From Eutreptiella sp. 'Long Island Sound 2002' (taxonomy: Eukaryota; Euglenozoa; Euglenophyceae; Eutreptiales; Eutreptiaceae), in assembly GCA_964036045.1 (NCBI GenBank), contig OZ038379.1, positions 17,219,317 to 17,283,316 on the forward strand: a DNA stretch of 64,000 bases. Direction: 5' to 3'. Under the pieces are notes generated by a model, which was not told the DNA's origin, made no database searches, and saw only the letters and a list, made by a program, of their open reading frames with translations. Below, piece by piece: positions 20,043 to 32,157 of this stretch (positions are counted from its first letter, which is position 1; each line of letters begins with the position of its first letter). The translations under genes were made by a program, and so were the position numbers.

Positions 20043-22199
20043 CCTTCGACTACAGTGCTCCTTTGTTATGTTTCTTGGCCTTGTCTTCTCTGAGTGCAGA
20101 GATTGCCTTTGTCGACGGTCGTCGACCTGAAGTCTTGCTTTCGATTGGCGTCGACAGTCCACATTTGTTTGCGAGAGTGCCTCAGGCCTCGCTTTATCCT
20201 TTTCTGTACATACATGTCACAAATTGCAGGTTTGGAGGTGTCGAATCATTTTTCGACCAACAGGTATGCATTCGTCGGTCATCACAGCCCATTGGAGGCC
20301 GATCGACGACCGACAGTTTTTCGCAGCAGACATTCGTCTGCATTTGGCCTCCTTATGCCTTCGAGAGGCCCTGTGTACCATTTTGTGTTGTGTTTTGCCA
20401 ATCCGACAGCCAAATGAGCCAAGTACTGTCCAAACGACTTGTGTACTTGGCACACATGCCACAGGGCGCTGTCAATTGCTCCAATGCTTGTTGTTTTGCT
20501 TTGCTGAATGCCTGTGTATCTGTTTCAAGTGGAGGATTTGAACACAAATGGGGCAATTTGGGACCAAGGTGCAGAAAGTTGGAGCAAATGAGGGAGAACG
20601 TGGGAGGTAGAGGGGACAAATGGGGATATGATGAGCATAATGAGGAAGGAAAGTGGTGTCATTGCAGTTTCTGAGCTCTATGGTGGTCTGCTATGAGGCA
20701 AGTAACACATCTTAGGGGCTAGGTGCCTTCTAATTGCCACCACCTTAATTGTGTGCATTTCTACAGGTCTCATCCGGCTTGCCTAATTGTGTGCCATGGC
20801 CACCATGGGCCCACCACTGCCCAACCGACAATAACTGCCACCGTGGCCACCCCTAAAGTGGGTAAGAGGACCGGGTTTGCACCCCTAGTTCAGAGCTTTG
20901 CCAAGGTTAGGTACCTTAACTAGGGTGTTGCAAGAACTGTGGTGGCCCTTGCCCCCCGCCCTACCAAAAACCGTTCACCAAACTACCGAATTAGTTGTGT
21001 TGTATTTGTTGCCTTTTTTTCAAGAGTATTTCCTTTCGTTTCTCAGCTGAATTTTTTTGCACAAAATTATTATTATTATTATTAATATTATCATTATTCA
21101 TAGTATGTCTTTGGTTACTCTTCGGGTATTCTCGTTCGGCCCACGCCCACTGCACGCATATCACTCAGAAATTGAGGTGTATGGGAAGGGATACAGTTTT
21201 ATGGGGGGGGTGAGGGGGTTTATGAAACTAACCCTTTTCAGCGCTCTCAGGAGCCTGGGTGTAGGGCAGTCATACAACTGGGGTACACACAACTCCCGCC
21301 CTGGGAGGTAGAAAGGGTAATAAGCCATATGCGGCACAAAGGGTGGGGGCCCTCAGACTACCACCCCCTATCACACAACTGCAACTGCTTCTGCAAGCAG
21401 TTAGCGAAATTTTTGGGGGTTGGTGTCCCCCCCTATTGGGTCAACCGGGTCGGCAGGTGGGCAGCCCCCTTGGTCCCCAGGGTGGTTGTGGTCTGTGGGG
21501 TTGCAAAGTGGGATAACGGGGGTTGGTCTGTGGGTAGTGTGTTGTGAGGTCCAGCCTCACTTTTGGCTTGGCCGTTGACCTTTACCCTTGACCTTGACTT
21601 GGCTGTTGACCTTTGCCCTTGACCTGACACTTGCACCACTGTGACCTTTGACCTCTGACCTTTACCCTTTTACTTTTTGCCTCAGGGTCTCTCTACGTGG
21701 CCATGGGGTGGAGATGCCGAGGCCTGGCCTGTGCTGGCGTGGGGGAGCGCCGCAGGTGGGGAGCGCGCCGAATTTTTTCACTTGGCCCCGGCAGGGCCGC
21801 GGTATCCTTCTGGTCGCGTGGGGGAGGGGCCCCAACACGACGCAGTAACCGAATCCCGAAACCGCAGCAGTCTGCGATGCTGTGCTATTCATGATTAGCC
21901 AGAACCCCGAAAACTTTTCCGGTTATTTTCGGTTGTCAGGACCCTTGTAACGGCAGAATACGGTTTTGTACTGGGCACAGAATACGGTTTTACAGTCGCG
22001 CATCTCTGTCGCATACGTTCTGGTTACGGCGAGGGGGGCTTAAACCATTTGAACAATCGCAGCGCCCCTGAGCCTTTCAGCTGATTGCACACATTGCACA
22101 CGGTTCCACCACGCCGCATGACTTAGTTCTTGAAAGGGGATGTATGCAATTGCTAATCGGGTGTTACCGATGGTTCGCTTTTACACTTGTCGTTTTTAT
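20043..22199. other. intergenic; no supported gene
   Basis: Holds an ATT-rich microsatellite at 21066-21100 and a degenerate TTGACC/CCTTGACC minisatellite at about 21565-21665. No coding region with recognisable motifs is seen; short frames at 20094-20674 overlap each other and lack features. Confidence 0.5.
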
Positions 22200-25100
22200 G
22201 ATCCATGCACCTTTTGACGGTTCTCGTCGATCGTGGATTGATACCCATGCAAAGGGGTATTTTGGATTTTGCAATACATTAATCAATGTTTGACATTTCA
22301 TGTTTGCCATAGATTACTTGATATTGTTATTGTTAAATGATATTGTTCCATCATGCCGAGTTCATTTCTGGAAGGTATTGCCGGTGCTATGCCTTTACAT
22401 TGATGCATTTTGACCATGAAAGCATGAAAGCATGCATTCACCTTGGTCATCCTTAATTTGGTTTCCACCTTGATTTTCCATGCACGTTTTACCCTTGTTG
22501 TTGTTCACGGATTGATCAGTTGCATACCCATGCAAATTGGCATTGTGGAATTTTGCAATAGCTCAAGTATTGTTTGACGTCTCATTCTTGTCATATTCTC
22601 ATTGATATTGTTGGATCTTTGTGAGTTCATGTGGAAGGTAGTTTAGGTGTGATAGCCATACATTCATGCAATTTCAGCTTCATTTGTGCTGTTAATTGGA
22701 CCCTTTTGCTGACTTGCTACGTGGTGCGAATGGCTTTGAACAATCGATAGAATGACTTTATCACCCCATGGAATAAAAGTGAACTCCCACCATGGAAGCA
22801 TGCATTGACCATGGCCATCCTTGGCTTCGCCTTCTGATTTTGCATGCACTTTTGACCGTTCTTGTTGATCACGGATCAAATCATTTGTATACCCATGGCA
22901 AGTGGCATTGTGGAATTTTGCAATAGCTTAATCAATGTTTGACATTTCACTTTTGCCATAGCTTAATTGATATTGTCTCATCATGTTCAGTTCATGTGGA
23001 AGGTAGTCTAGCCTTGATAGCAATACATTCATGAATTTTTGCTTGGTTTGTGATGTTACCATGCCCTCACACATTGCCTACCACTAATTGCGGAATTCAC
23101 CAAGGTCATCCGTCGGACCTGCTCATGATTGTTGATAGGCTCAATGGGTCATTTTTGTGTGGTATCGTGCAATTCACCAATGCAAGTTTGGGCTTCATAG
23201 GTATCGTTCGGACAGTGGTGTGGATACAATCGATTTGAGTGCTAACTTTGCAATAGCCTAATCAATGGTTGACATTTCAATTTTGCCATAGCTTAATTGA
23301 TACTGTCCCATCATGTTCAGTTCATGTGGAAGGTAGTGTAGGTGCCACTAGCCTTGATAGCAATACATCATGAATTTTTGCTTGGTTTGTGATGTTACCA
23401 TGCCCTCACACATTGCCTACCACTAATTGCGGAAACCACCAAGGTGATCCGTCGGACCTTTTCATGATTGTTGATAGGCTCAATGGGTCATTCTTGTGTG
23501 GTATCGTGCAATTCACTAACGCAAGTTTGGGCTTCATAGGTATCGTTCGGACAGTGGTGTGGATACAATTCGATTCACTTTGAGTGCTAACGTATTGATA
23601 GACGGAAGTATACATCGTTGGAATGGTTGTGTGGATTACGTCCATGATTTGGCTTCCCACATCGAAGAAGGTGCCTTTTCTCTCTTGCAAATGCAAGTGC
23701 AACCGTGCAATCGTGCAAGTGCAATGGTCTTTAGAGAATGGCCTTTATCACTTATGCACACAACTAGGAACAATGGAAGGAATGACTTGATTACACCTTG
23801 AAATAAATATGAATGTTCACCATGGAATCATGCATTCGCTTTTGATCGTTCTCGTTGTGCGGCAGGCAGGGGGGGGGGGGGGGTTTTCGGGGTGGGTGAT
23901 CCGGATCATTTTTGATCCAAACACTAGGCAGTGGGGGGGGGGGGGTTTCGGGGGTGGTGATCCGTGGATCACTTTGGATCATTCTTGGACCATTCCGGAC
24001 CATTTTGCTTATTGCACTTTGAACTTTGTGTCAATGATCTTGTGGACTTGTGGATCATTTTTTGCAAGTTAAATTGATGGAACAAGTGAACTTCCTTTTT
24101 TGGTTCCTTTTTTTTTATGTTGCTGTGTGATACTTACATTTGGAAGATACATTTTTGGATCATTTTTTGCAACACAAATTGGTCAATCACTATCTTGTTT
24201 TGTGCGTGCTCCGTCTTTGGATCATTTTTGTTGCTTATGATTTGGTGGATCATTTGCCCTTGTGTTCTCTACTTCTTCTACTAGTGGCCTACTTTGTGTA
24301 ATGTCGGAGCCATCCCATTTGCAATTGCGTTGGCAATGGTTGCTCGTTGCCGATGAGGCTTGGTGGGTTCAAGCCGCCGGCGGGAAGCTATCAGTAATCC
24401 CCAAGGTTGGTTTCAACCCAACGGTGTGCGAGGCCGTGTACTTGAAGTACATGGACAATGTGCCTGGTCTCAGCCGTGAAGTGCTTTGGTTGGTGTTGTC
24501 GGTCATCGGAATCGCTTTAGGAGAACAGCAACGGATTCGGCGAATGCCTCGCTCTAACCCTATACCCACTTCCTACTCCCCAGCATAAAAAATCGAAACT
24601 AACAGTAGGTCATCGGAATCACTTTAGGAACAACGGATTCGGCGAATGCCTCGCTCTAACCCTATACCCACTTCCCACTCCCCTACAAAAACTCAAAACT
24701 AAAATGTACAGTGTATGTACAGTGGAGACCTTTTTTCCCATGCCGGTGGCGGGGTTTTTATCCAGGTTATCCAACATTTCCATTGCTTTGCTTTGCATGT
24801 GCCCGCCTTCTTTGTGTTGACATGACTCCATATGTGTACGCATCACGACCACGGGTTCTTGAGCCCCTAGGACTGTCCACGTGTCCGAATTAGTGATCCG
24901 GAAAATTGCGGATCATTTTGCTAGGCAGGGGGGGGGGGGGGGTTATGGGGTGGGTGATCCGTGATCCGCGGATCATTCGGTGGGGGGGGGGGGGGGTTTG
25001 GACCCCCGCGGATCAGTGATCCGCGGACCGCCTACCACACGTTGATCACGGATCGAATCATTTGTATAACCATGGCAAGTGGCATTGTGGAATTTTGCAA

Positions 25101-25725
25101 TAGCTTAATCAATGGTTGACATTTCACTTTTGCCATAGCTTAATTGATATTGTCTCATCATGTTTAGTTCATGTGGAAGGTAGTCTAGGTGCCACTAGTC
25201 TTGATAGCAATACATTCATGAAATTTTGCTTGGTTTGTGATGTTTACTTGCCCTCACACATTGCTTACCACTAATTGCGGAATTTACCAAGGTCATCCGT
25301 TGGATTTTTCCATGATTGTTGATAGGCTCAATTGGTCATTTTTGTGTGGCATATTGCATTTCACCAACGCAAGTTTGGGCTTCATAGGCACGTCTGGACA
25401 GTGGTGTGGATACAATTCGATTTATTTTTAGTGCTTACGTACTGGACGGGACTTCACATTGTTGGAATGGTTGTGTGGATTACGTCCATGATTTGGCTTC
25501 CCACATCAAAAAGGTGCCCTCTCTCTCTTGCTTTGAATGTGGTGTGGATCCATGCCGGTTGCATAACGAAAGGGAAATGCAAGTGCAACGGTGCAGCGGT
25601 GCAAGTGCAATGGTCTTTAGAGAATGACCTTTATCATTTATGCACACAACTAGGAACAATGGAAGGAATGACTTGATTACACCTTGAAATAAATATCAAT
25701 GTTCACCGTCAGTCTGGAATCTGAA
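22200..25725. repeat. interspersed/tandem repeat family with units of about 340 bp
   Basis: Units share landmarks: a GATCACGGATC-like start, CATGGCAAGTGGCATTGTGG, TTTTGCCATAGCTTAATTGA, a CCCTCACACATTGC stretch and GGACAGTGGTGTGGATACAA. Well-conserved copies lie at about 22864-23245, 23246-23805 and 25040-25725, with older copies at about 22200-22500 and 22500-22860. Small open frames repeated among copies merely reflect the repeat. A non-matching spacer is at about 24060-24890. Confidence 0.8.
23869..25035. repeat. G13-G15 runs associated with GATC-rich palindromic sequence
   Basis: Four long G runs (23869-23883, 23933-23945, 24928-24942 and 24982-24996) are each flanked by clusters of GGATCA, GGTGATCC or CCGCGGATC. 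The same arrangement occurs twice, 1.1 kb apart, inside the repeat family, suggesting a duplicated insertion or a repeat subtype. Homopolymer lengths may be unreliable. Confidence 0.7.
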
Positions 25726-26159
25726 TTGGAATTATGCGGGTTTCCATGCATGTTCATGACAGTGTTCATGAATGGTTGTTATCCTTCACAAGGGTGTGTC
25801 TCAAGGGCCGTGACAAGGGTTGCTCACAAGGATCCTCACAAGTGTTGGTCACTTCTTCGTTGGTAGTGCAAAAGTACCAATCTCATAAGTGATTTGTATG
25901 TCTCTGGATTTTTTGGGAGTCAACATATTATTGGCATGATTATGTCATATTTCATAATTTGGCTGTGTGGGGTCTGCGTGCGATTTGGACACCTTAAACA
26001 AGGTTGAACGTTAATCGGGTGTCATGGTATTCCCTGGAGGGATCACTTCGGGTAGGCAGTGATGTGGATGCAAAAAGAAGAAGTACACCACTGCACTCCA
26101 CACTCATGTCTCGGCACTGCACTGCACTGCAAGCACACTAGCATGTATCAGCATCGCGC

Positions 26160-27540
26160 TCCACTAAACTAGTATCAGCTGCACACCACTAGCTTGTCTC
26201 AGCATTGCACGTGCTTTAGCTGCATTGCACTGCACTTGTGTGCCTTGCGACTGACGCCTTTGCACAAAGCTGCTGGTGCTGTATCAACAGGAGCGAGGGA
26301 GGTGATGCCGATGGGAGACAAGCACACACAGAGTCGTTCAGCGTGCTGGCCACCATCACCGTATTACCATGATCGTCGTAATTAGTTACCTGGTAAATGT
26401 ATGCATTGATGTATGGATTTATTATGGTGTTTTTTTTCGAGGTATGGCATGTTTGCAGTGAGCTTCTTGTTGTCTTGGTAGCTCTGTGCATGATCCTACA
26501 ATCTGAGATCAGTATTACTTCTAAGTAGGAGAAAGCGGTCATCATGGCCAGGGCTGTGATTGTTGTCAGAAAGAAACAAATGCCACATTACAGCAGCAAC
26601 TGTTGGGCTGAGTCTGGCACTGGTATCCACTGCCATCTCTCAGCACTGCACTTCATCAGACCAGCATTTCTCAGTTGCACTGCACTGCACCTGTGTGCCT
26701 TGCGTCTTGTGCCTTTGCAGAGAGCTGCTACTGCTGTATCAGCGGGAGCGAGGGAGGCAGTGCTCATGTGCGACAAAGACTCACTGGAGACAGTCAGCGT
26801 GCTTCGTAGTTGGAGGGCTGGCCACCATAATCAGCAGTTTTTTGGGATTGATCAACGTGCTTGGCTTGATCACCTGGTAGATTTATGCATTGCAGTATGG
26901 ATTTATGATGGTATTTGTCAAGGTATGGCATGCTTGCGTGAGCTGCTTTGTTCTCGCAGTAGTCCTGTGCACGATCTTGCAATGCAGAAGCAGGAGAAAG
27001 CGGTGAACACGGCCAAGGTTGTGATTGTTGGGGACTGTTGGGCTGAGTCTGGCACTGGTCTCAACTGCATTCCACTACCATCTCTCAGCACTGCACTTCA
27101 TCAGACCAGCATTTCTCAGTTGCACTGCACTGCACCTGTGTGCCTTGCGTCTTGTGCCTTTGCAGACAGCTGCTACTGCTGTATCAGCGGCAGCGAGGGA
27201 GGCAGTGCTCATGTGAGACAAAGACCTACTGGAGTCAGTCGGCGTGCTTCCAGTTGGAGGGCTGGCCACCATAATCAGCAGTTTTTTGGGATTGATCAAC
27301 GTGCTTGGCTTGATCACCTGGTAGATTTTTGCATTGCAGTATGGATTTATGATGGTATTTGTCAAGGTATGGCATGCTTGCCTGAGCTGCTTTGTTCTTG
27401 CAGTAGTGCTGTGCACGATCTTGTAGGGCGAGATTACTATCTTCACAAAGTAGGAGAAAGGGTAACGTCTTGGTCGTAGTCATTTGAACCACTGCAAAAA
27501 GAATTGCAACGTTACAGCAACAACTGTTCGTTCGGCTGAG
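26160..27540. repeat. 435-bp tandem repeat, about three units
   Basis: The landmark TGTTGGGCTGAGTCTGGCAC occurs at 26601 and 27036 (period 435). A more diverged copy precedes them (about 26190-26560) and a truncated one follows at about 27525. The 311-codon plus-strand frame over this region simply repeats itself with the DNA and has no known domain, so I do not call a gene. Confidence 0.85.
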
Positions 27541-27949
27541 TTCTTGGTCAATTGCGCAATCATTGTTGGGCTCAGCTCAGGTCTGCTCAATATGCTCAAG
27601 TGTGTTCTTGTTGCAGGCAGAGGATGAAGGGTTCAATCATTCTAAGCTGATGTATTGGTGACTGCAGATGGGGAAGGGGGTTGTCCTGGAGTACTTCAAA
27701 TTTTCCACGTCACAGCCAGGCAGCGGGCTGTTATGCATTTTCAGAGGTATGCATCTGTGGATGGAGGTCAGGGGCAGTGTGGTCACACTTTATGAACATG
27801 ATAGTGCGATTGGTATTCACACAAGCTGATAACGTGACATTGTACACAAAAGGTTGGTCACTGCGTCACCAAAGCTGACATGCGACGCTTATTGCAATGG
27901 GTGTGCTGCTCTTTGCACCTCTGTAACAAGGGTGCTAGCCGATCAAGAG

Positions 27950-29230
27950 ATTGAACCTGGAGTTATGGATTATGCTGTGCTTCGTCATGGAAGTTATCGT
28001 TGTGGTAATTACATTGGCTATTTGGCCTTTTGGATGTTTACCCTTATGGCTTCTCACAGTCCCCCTCACTTTGATGGACGTGACTGAGTTATTGATTCTG
28101 GTATTCACATTGGCACCTTTGGACATAATCTTTCTCTATCTTGCTGATACGGCTTTTTGGACTCACTGTTTCATATTTTCTATGGCGTAATGGAGTTATT
28201 CACTGTGGTACTCAGTTTTCCTTTTTTTTGCCAATAGAGCCCCTTGGATCCACTGTTTCTCTATCTTGCCAATACGGCTGAAGATTGATTCATTCATTCT
28301 CGTATTTACATTGGCTATTGGACATATCATTTCTTATTTTCTGCCAATACGGCACCATTGGACATACTGTTTGTATATTTTGTGGATATAGCCCCTTGGA
28401 CTCACTTATTCATATTTTTTATGGCGTGATGGAGTTATTCATTGTGGTCATTTCTTGGTCTTTGGACATCTATTTCTTTTTTTCCCCCTTGCCCCTTGGA
28501 TCCACTGTTTCTCTATCTTGCCAATATGGCTGACGATTGATTCATTAATTCTGGTATTTACATTGGCTCTTTGGACATATCCTTTCCTATTTTCTGCCAA
28601 TACGGCACCCCTGGACATACTCTTCTTGTATTTTGCGGATACAGCCCCTTGGACTCACTTATTCATATTTTTTATGGCGTGATGGAGTTATTCATTTTGG
28701 TGATTTCTATTCCTTATTTTTTGCCAATACGGCCCTTTCTCTATTTTGCTAATGCGGCGCGTTGGATCCACTCTTTCTCTATCTTGCCAATATGGGTAAA
28801 GATGGTACATTCAATGTGGTATTCAAAATTGGTCTGTGGACATCTATTTCTTTTTTTTGCCAATACGGCCCCTTTTGACATGGAGTTATTCATTATGGTA
28901 CTCACTTTTCCTTATTTTTTGCCAATATGGCCTTGTGGACCTACTCTTGGTTTATCTTCCCAATATGGCCGCGGCTTCCCTTTTCCATATTTTTGATGGG
29001 CATAATGGCATTATCTTTTATGGTATTCACATTAGCTCTTTGGACATATCTTCTCCCTAGTTTGCCAATACGGCTGCTTGGACCCACACACACTCTCTCT
29101 GTATCTTGCCACTATGGCTCCTCGGACTCACTCCTTTATATTTCTGATGGCCATGATGGAGTTATTCATTGCGGTATTCACATTCGTCTCTTGGACCCAT
29201 CTTTTCTTTTGGTCCGTTTATAGGGTATTG
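27950..29230. repeat. degenerate tandem array built on TTGCCAATACGGC...CCTTGGAC
   Basis: Many imperfect copies of the motifs TTGCCAATACGGC, CCTTGGA(T/C)CCACT, GGACATAT and GATGGAGTTATTCATT recur every 50-100 bp. A longer period of about 290 bp can be followed between roughly 28280 and 28860. T-rich; no gene. Confidence 0.8.
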
Positions 29231-30641
29231 CGTACTGTGGCTTTTCACACATGCCTTTTCTTGGACTCCCCCTTTCAATGTTCATCATAGTCCTGGTCAT
29301 AGTCTTGGATGTCATCCTTTATGGTTTTTTTGCAATCATTGTCCACTTTTAGGCCCATACCGGGCCGCAGCATTGTGTTCAGGATGTGATCAGGATGTTC
29401 GAGGGGTATGTACACAATGGAGCTGCACGGGATGCCTGAGCTGTGAAGGGTCAGGCATGAGGCACAGGTCAATTGGGTGAACGGCCTCGGTCGGGGCAGG
29501 GAGGATGCCCAGTGGGCTGCTGACTGTGCCGACTTGTCCTGACGTGCTGCATGGGGGGGGGGGCGAAGGGAGGGGAAGCTGTGTGCACGCAGTGGTGTGT
29601 GAGGAAGAGAGGGGCTTGCCCTGTTGTACCTCGAAACCGTGCGCTCTTCAGCTGGACTGGATTTGGTACGGAGCGGTGTAGGTAAGGTTGAAGGCGAGGG
29701 GGGGGGGGGTAGTGTATCCTAGGGGGGGGGCAGAAGGGGTTACCCATTGGTGCCGCGCTGAGCCAAGATGCTGTGCGCGGTCCATGTCTGGGACCATGAG
29801 GACGAGCTTCCCGTGAATATGTTGTGAGACTGTGGGGGGCGCTCTCCTGGGGGGGGGCAGGGGTGTGTAGAGACCTGAAACTGTCGTGTGTACAGGGATG
29901 TTCCTGTGCAGGGGACCCAGGGATGGTCAGTCAGGGATCGCTGAAACCAGGCATGACAGGCGAGGGCTGTTCGTTTAACCAGGGCTGATGGCGCCCAGAG
30001 TTGGGCTGCCAGGGACGCCTGTGTTCAGAGTCACGCATAGTCTTGATATTCGAGACGACGAGACGATTTGGTCAGTACTGAAGGCGCACTATTAATTCCC
30101 TTCAATCTCAGGGAGGCTGCAGTGAGGGATGGAAGCCACGTGACTGGCACTGAAGCTGTCGGGTGTACAGGAAGTGTACAGGATTCACTTGCCACGTTAA
30201 CGTGCTTTTTTTGTGCATGCAAATATCACCTTGCCTTTTCTTGTGGCATCATCCATTGCATTGGTTTGGTGCGCGTCATGGGAATTGGAAGTCGACAATC
30301 GATTGGAACAAAGGTTGCATGCTATTGCATTGAATAGGAATCAGTGCACATTCATCTTGGAACGGAGTGCACATTCATCTTGGAACAGTGATGATTTGTA
30401 GGCGTGCAGATGTGACGTTGCTGTTAATGCAAGTGACGCGCATAGTATCCGCGTGGAGGGGTGGAATGGTTCATGAAGTCATGATGGAGGGCAAGTAGAA
30501 GGGTGCTACAATTGTAGGTAAAAGTACAAAATGAGTTTGGTGTAGGACTAGTGGCAAGAGCATAGAAATGATGAAGGGAATTGAACATGTGCCAACACTC
30601 AATCACTTTGAAATGATAGATTTCTTGTCTACTACAAACCC
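29231..30641. other. no supported gene
   Basis: Contains G runs of 9-12 bases (about 29549, 29698, 29721 and 29850) and no coding region that I can support. The 5' end of the Helitron-like element may lie in the right half, but I could not identify a terminus. Confidence 0.45.
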
Positions 30642-31745
30642 ATGGCACAAGTTGCGTACTCCTCAAGACCCTACATTATGAAGGGTCGATGCCACACGCC
30701 CAATGGATGGTGTGGTGGGCATTGCAAGGTTTGTGGAAACGCGGTGAAGCACATGAGTCTCAACGAGTCTAAGTACCAATGCTCATCATGCAACAAGTCG
30801 TTTCCTAGGCATGAACGTAGATATTGTGAGGGAGATGCCAAGAAAATGCCAAACGAAATGCATCGTGAGGATGAGGTGGAACAACTGCGCACACAAAAGA
30901 GACAAATGCAAGAAGAACTAGAGGGCAAGGTTGATGATGAACGAAGGAAACGGCGCCGTAGCGAAGCTGAAGTTGATCGTCTTACCAATCAACTTCGGGA
31001 TGAAAGAAGTAAACGTGACGTGCATGAAAAGGAAAATGCTCGGGCTGCCGAAACTGAAAGGTTGCTGGAAGAGGAGAAGGCAAAGCGCACTCGCGTTGAA
31101 AGCGAATTGGCCGTAACACGCAACAACATGCACCGGTATAAGCAAGAGAGGGATACTGTTAGGAAGGAAAAGTCAGTTGCAGCGGTTAACCACCGACTTG
31201 AAAAGGATCTCTTGAATGACAAGAATCAAAAGCTAGAGGAGGTCGCCAAAAAGTGGGAGGAGCAAGCAAAGAATGCAAAGGCCAGCGAGAAGAAGGCAAT
31301 CAAAGCATTGGCTTTATACCGGGCGAAGGATGAGGTCATTGACGTTGACGAACTTCCGATGAAGGACGGCATGAGAGTGAGGGGAAAGAAGAAGGATACC
31401 AAAAAGGTGAACACGGATGGCAACGCAAGGACCACACTTGTGGCGGAAAACGAGGCATGTGTGCATGTTTGTGTATCGTGTCATATGGCTGCAAGGAAGT
31501 GGGTTTGTGAGGGCGTGGTGTTGGACAGCACCATGTTGGACACCACCAAAACGGGCGGCAACTTGGGCATGCGTGATCCCCGTCATATAAGAACACAAAT
31601 CTTGTCAAGGGTCCATGGGAAGGTGGGCATTGAAAGGGGACAATGGGTATGGTGTTGCAATTTTGGTGTGAATGTCATGTGGCTAATGGGAACAATATTT
31701 TTTGTGGGTGAATGGTTGCACTTACACAAGAAGGGATTGCAATAG
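30642..31745 (+). CDS. zinc-finger and coiled-coil protein, putative Helitron accessory ORF
   Basis: The ATG at 30642 opens a 367-residue protein. Residues 23-66 contain paired cysteines (WCGGHCKVCG, YQCSSCNKSF) and then HERRYC, a probable zinc-binding fold. Residues 75-235 are a long charged heptad-like region (EEELE, RRKRRRSEAEVDRL, EEEKAKRTRVE) predicted to be a coiled coil, followed by an acidic/Lys-rich linker and a Cys-containing tail. I recognise no family. It lies 0.4 kb upstream of the Rep-helicase gene in the same orientation, and its stop codon falls in the first copy of a 179-bp direct repeat, so it may be part of the same element. DNA binding or oligomerisation is a guess from composition. 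Confidence 0.55.
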   Translation: MAQVAYSSRPYIMKGRCHTPNGWCGGHCKVCGNAVKHMSLNESKYQCSSCNKSFPRHERRYCEGDAKKMPNEMHREDEVEQLRTQKRQMQEELEGKVDDERRKRRRSEAEVDRLTNQLRDERSKRDVHEKENARAAETERLLEEEKAKRTRVESELAVTRNNMHRYKQERDTVRKEKSVAAVNHRLEKDLLNDKNQKLEEVAKKWEEQAKNAKASEKKAIKALALYRAKDEVIDVDELPMKDGMRVRGKKKDTKKVNTDGNARTTLVAENEACVHVCVSCHMAARKWVCEGVVLDSTMLDTTKTGGNLGMRDPRHIRTQILSRVHGKVGIERGQWVWCCNFGVNVMWLMGTIFFVGEWLHLHKKGLQ

Positions 31746-32070
31746 CAATGATCAATGTGATTGAGGAACGGAAAGACGCATTGAGTTTTTGCGGCTTCCA
31801 TTTAAGTGTCTTTTGTCGTTGAAGACACCCTTCTTTCGAGTGTGGGGAGGGTATTTTGAGCATCAAATTTTATAGTATGATGGCCCTTGAATTGTTGCAC
31901 CTACAAAGGAAGGGATTGCAATAGCAATGATCAATGTGTTTGAGGAACGGAAAGACCCATTGAGTTTTTGCAGCTTCCATTTAAGTGCTTTTTCTTGTTG
32001 AAGACACCCTTCTTTGGAATTTGGGGAGGGTATTTTGATCATAAAATTTAGAGTATGATGGCACGTAGGT
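31715..32070. repeat. tandem duplication of a 179-bp segment
   Basis: AAGGGATTGCAATAGCAATG occurs at 31731 and 31910. The following sequence (GAGGAACGGAAAGAC, TTCCATTTAAGTG, GAAGACACCCTTCTTT, GGGGAGGGTATTTTGA) is repeated with a few differences. It lies between the first two genes of the Helitron-like element and may include promoter or terminator sequence. Confidence 0.88.
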
Positions 32071-32157
32071 ATGGGGTTTTAGTCAATTAGCCATGGCATT
32101 TAATTGTACAATACTACATTCGTTGTGTCACTAGGTATTCCATTTTGTCTATGTAGA

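Noticed and set aside
20039-20674. Plus-strand frame of 211 codons after the PHD gene
   Set aside because: Begins at a non-ATG codon overlapping the preceding stop region, with no motif; other frames here are equally open.
26544-27479. 311-codon plus-strand frame
   Set aside because: Internal duplication simply follows the 435-bp tandem repeat. No motif, and no matching frame in the first diverged unit.
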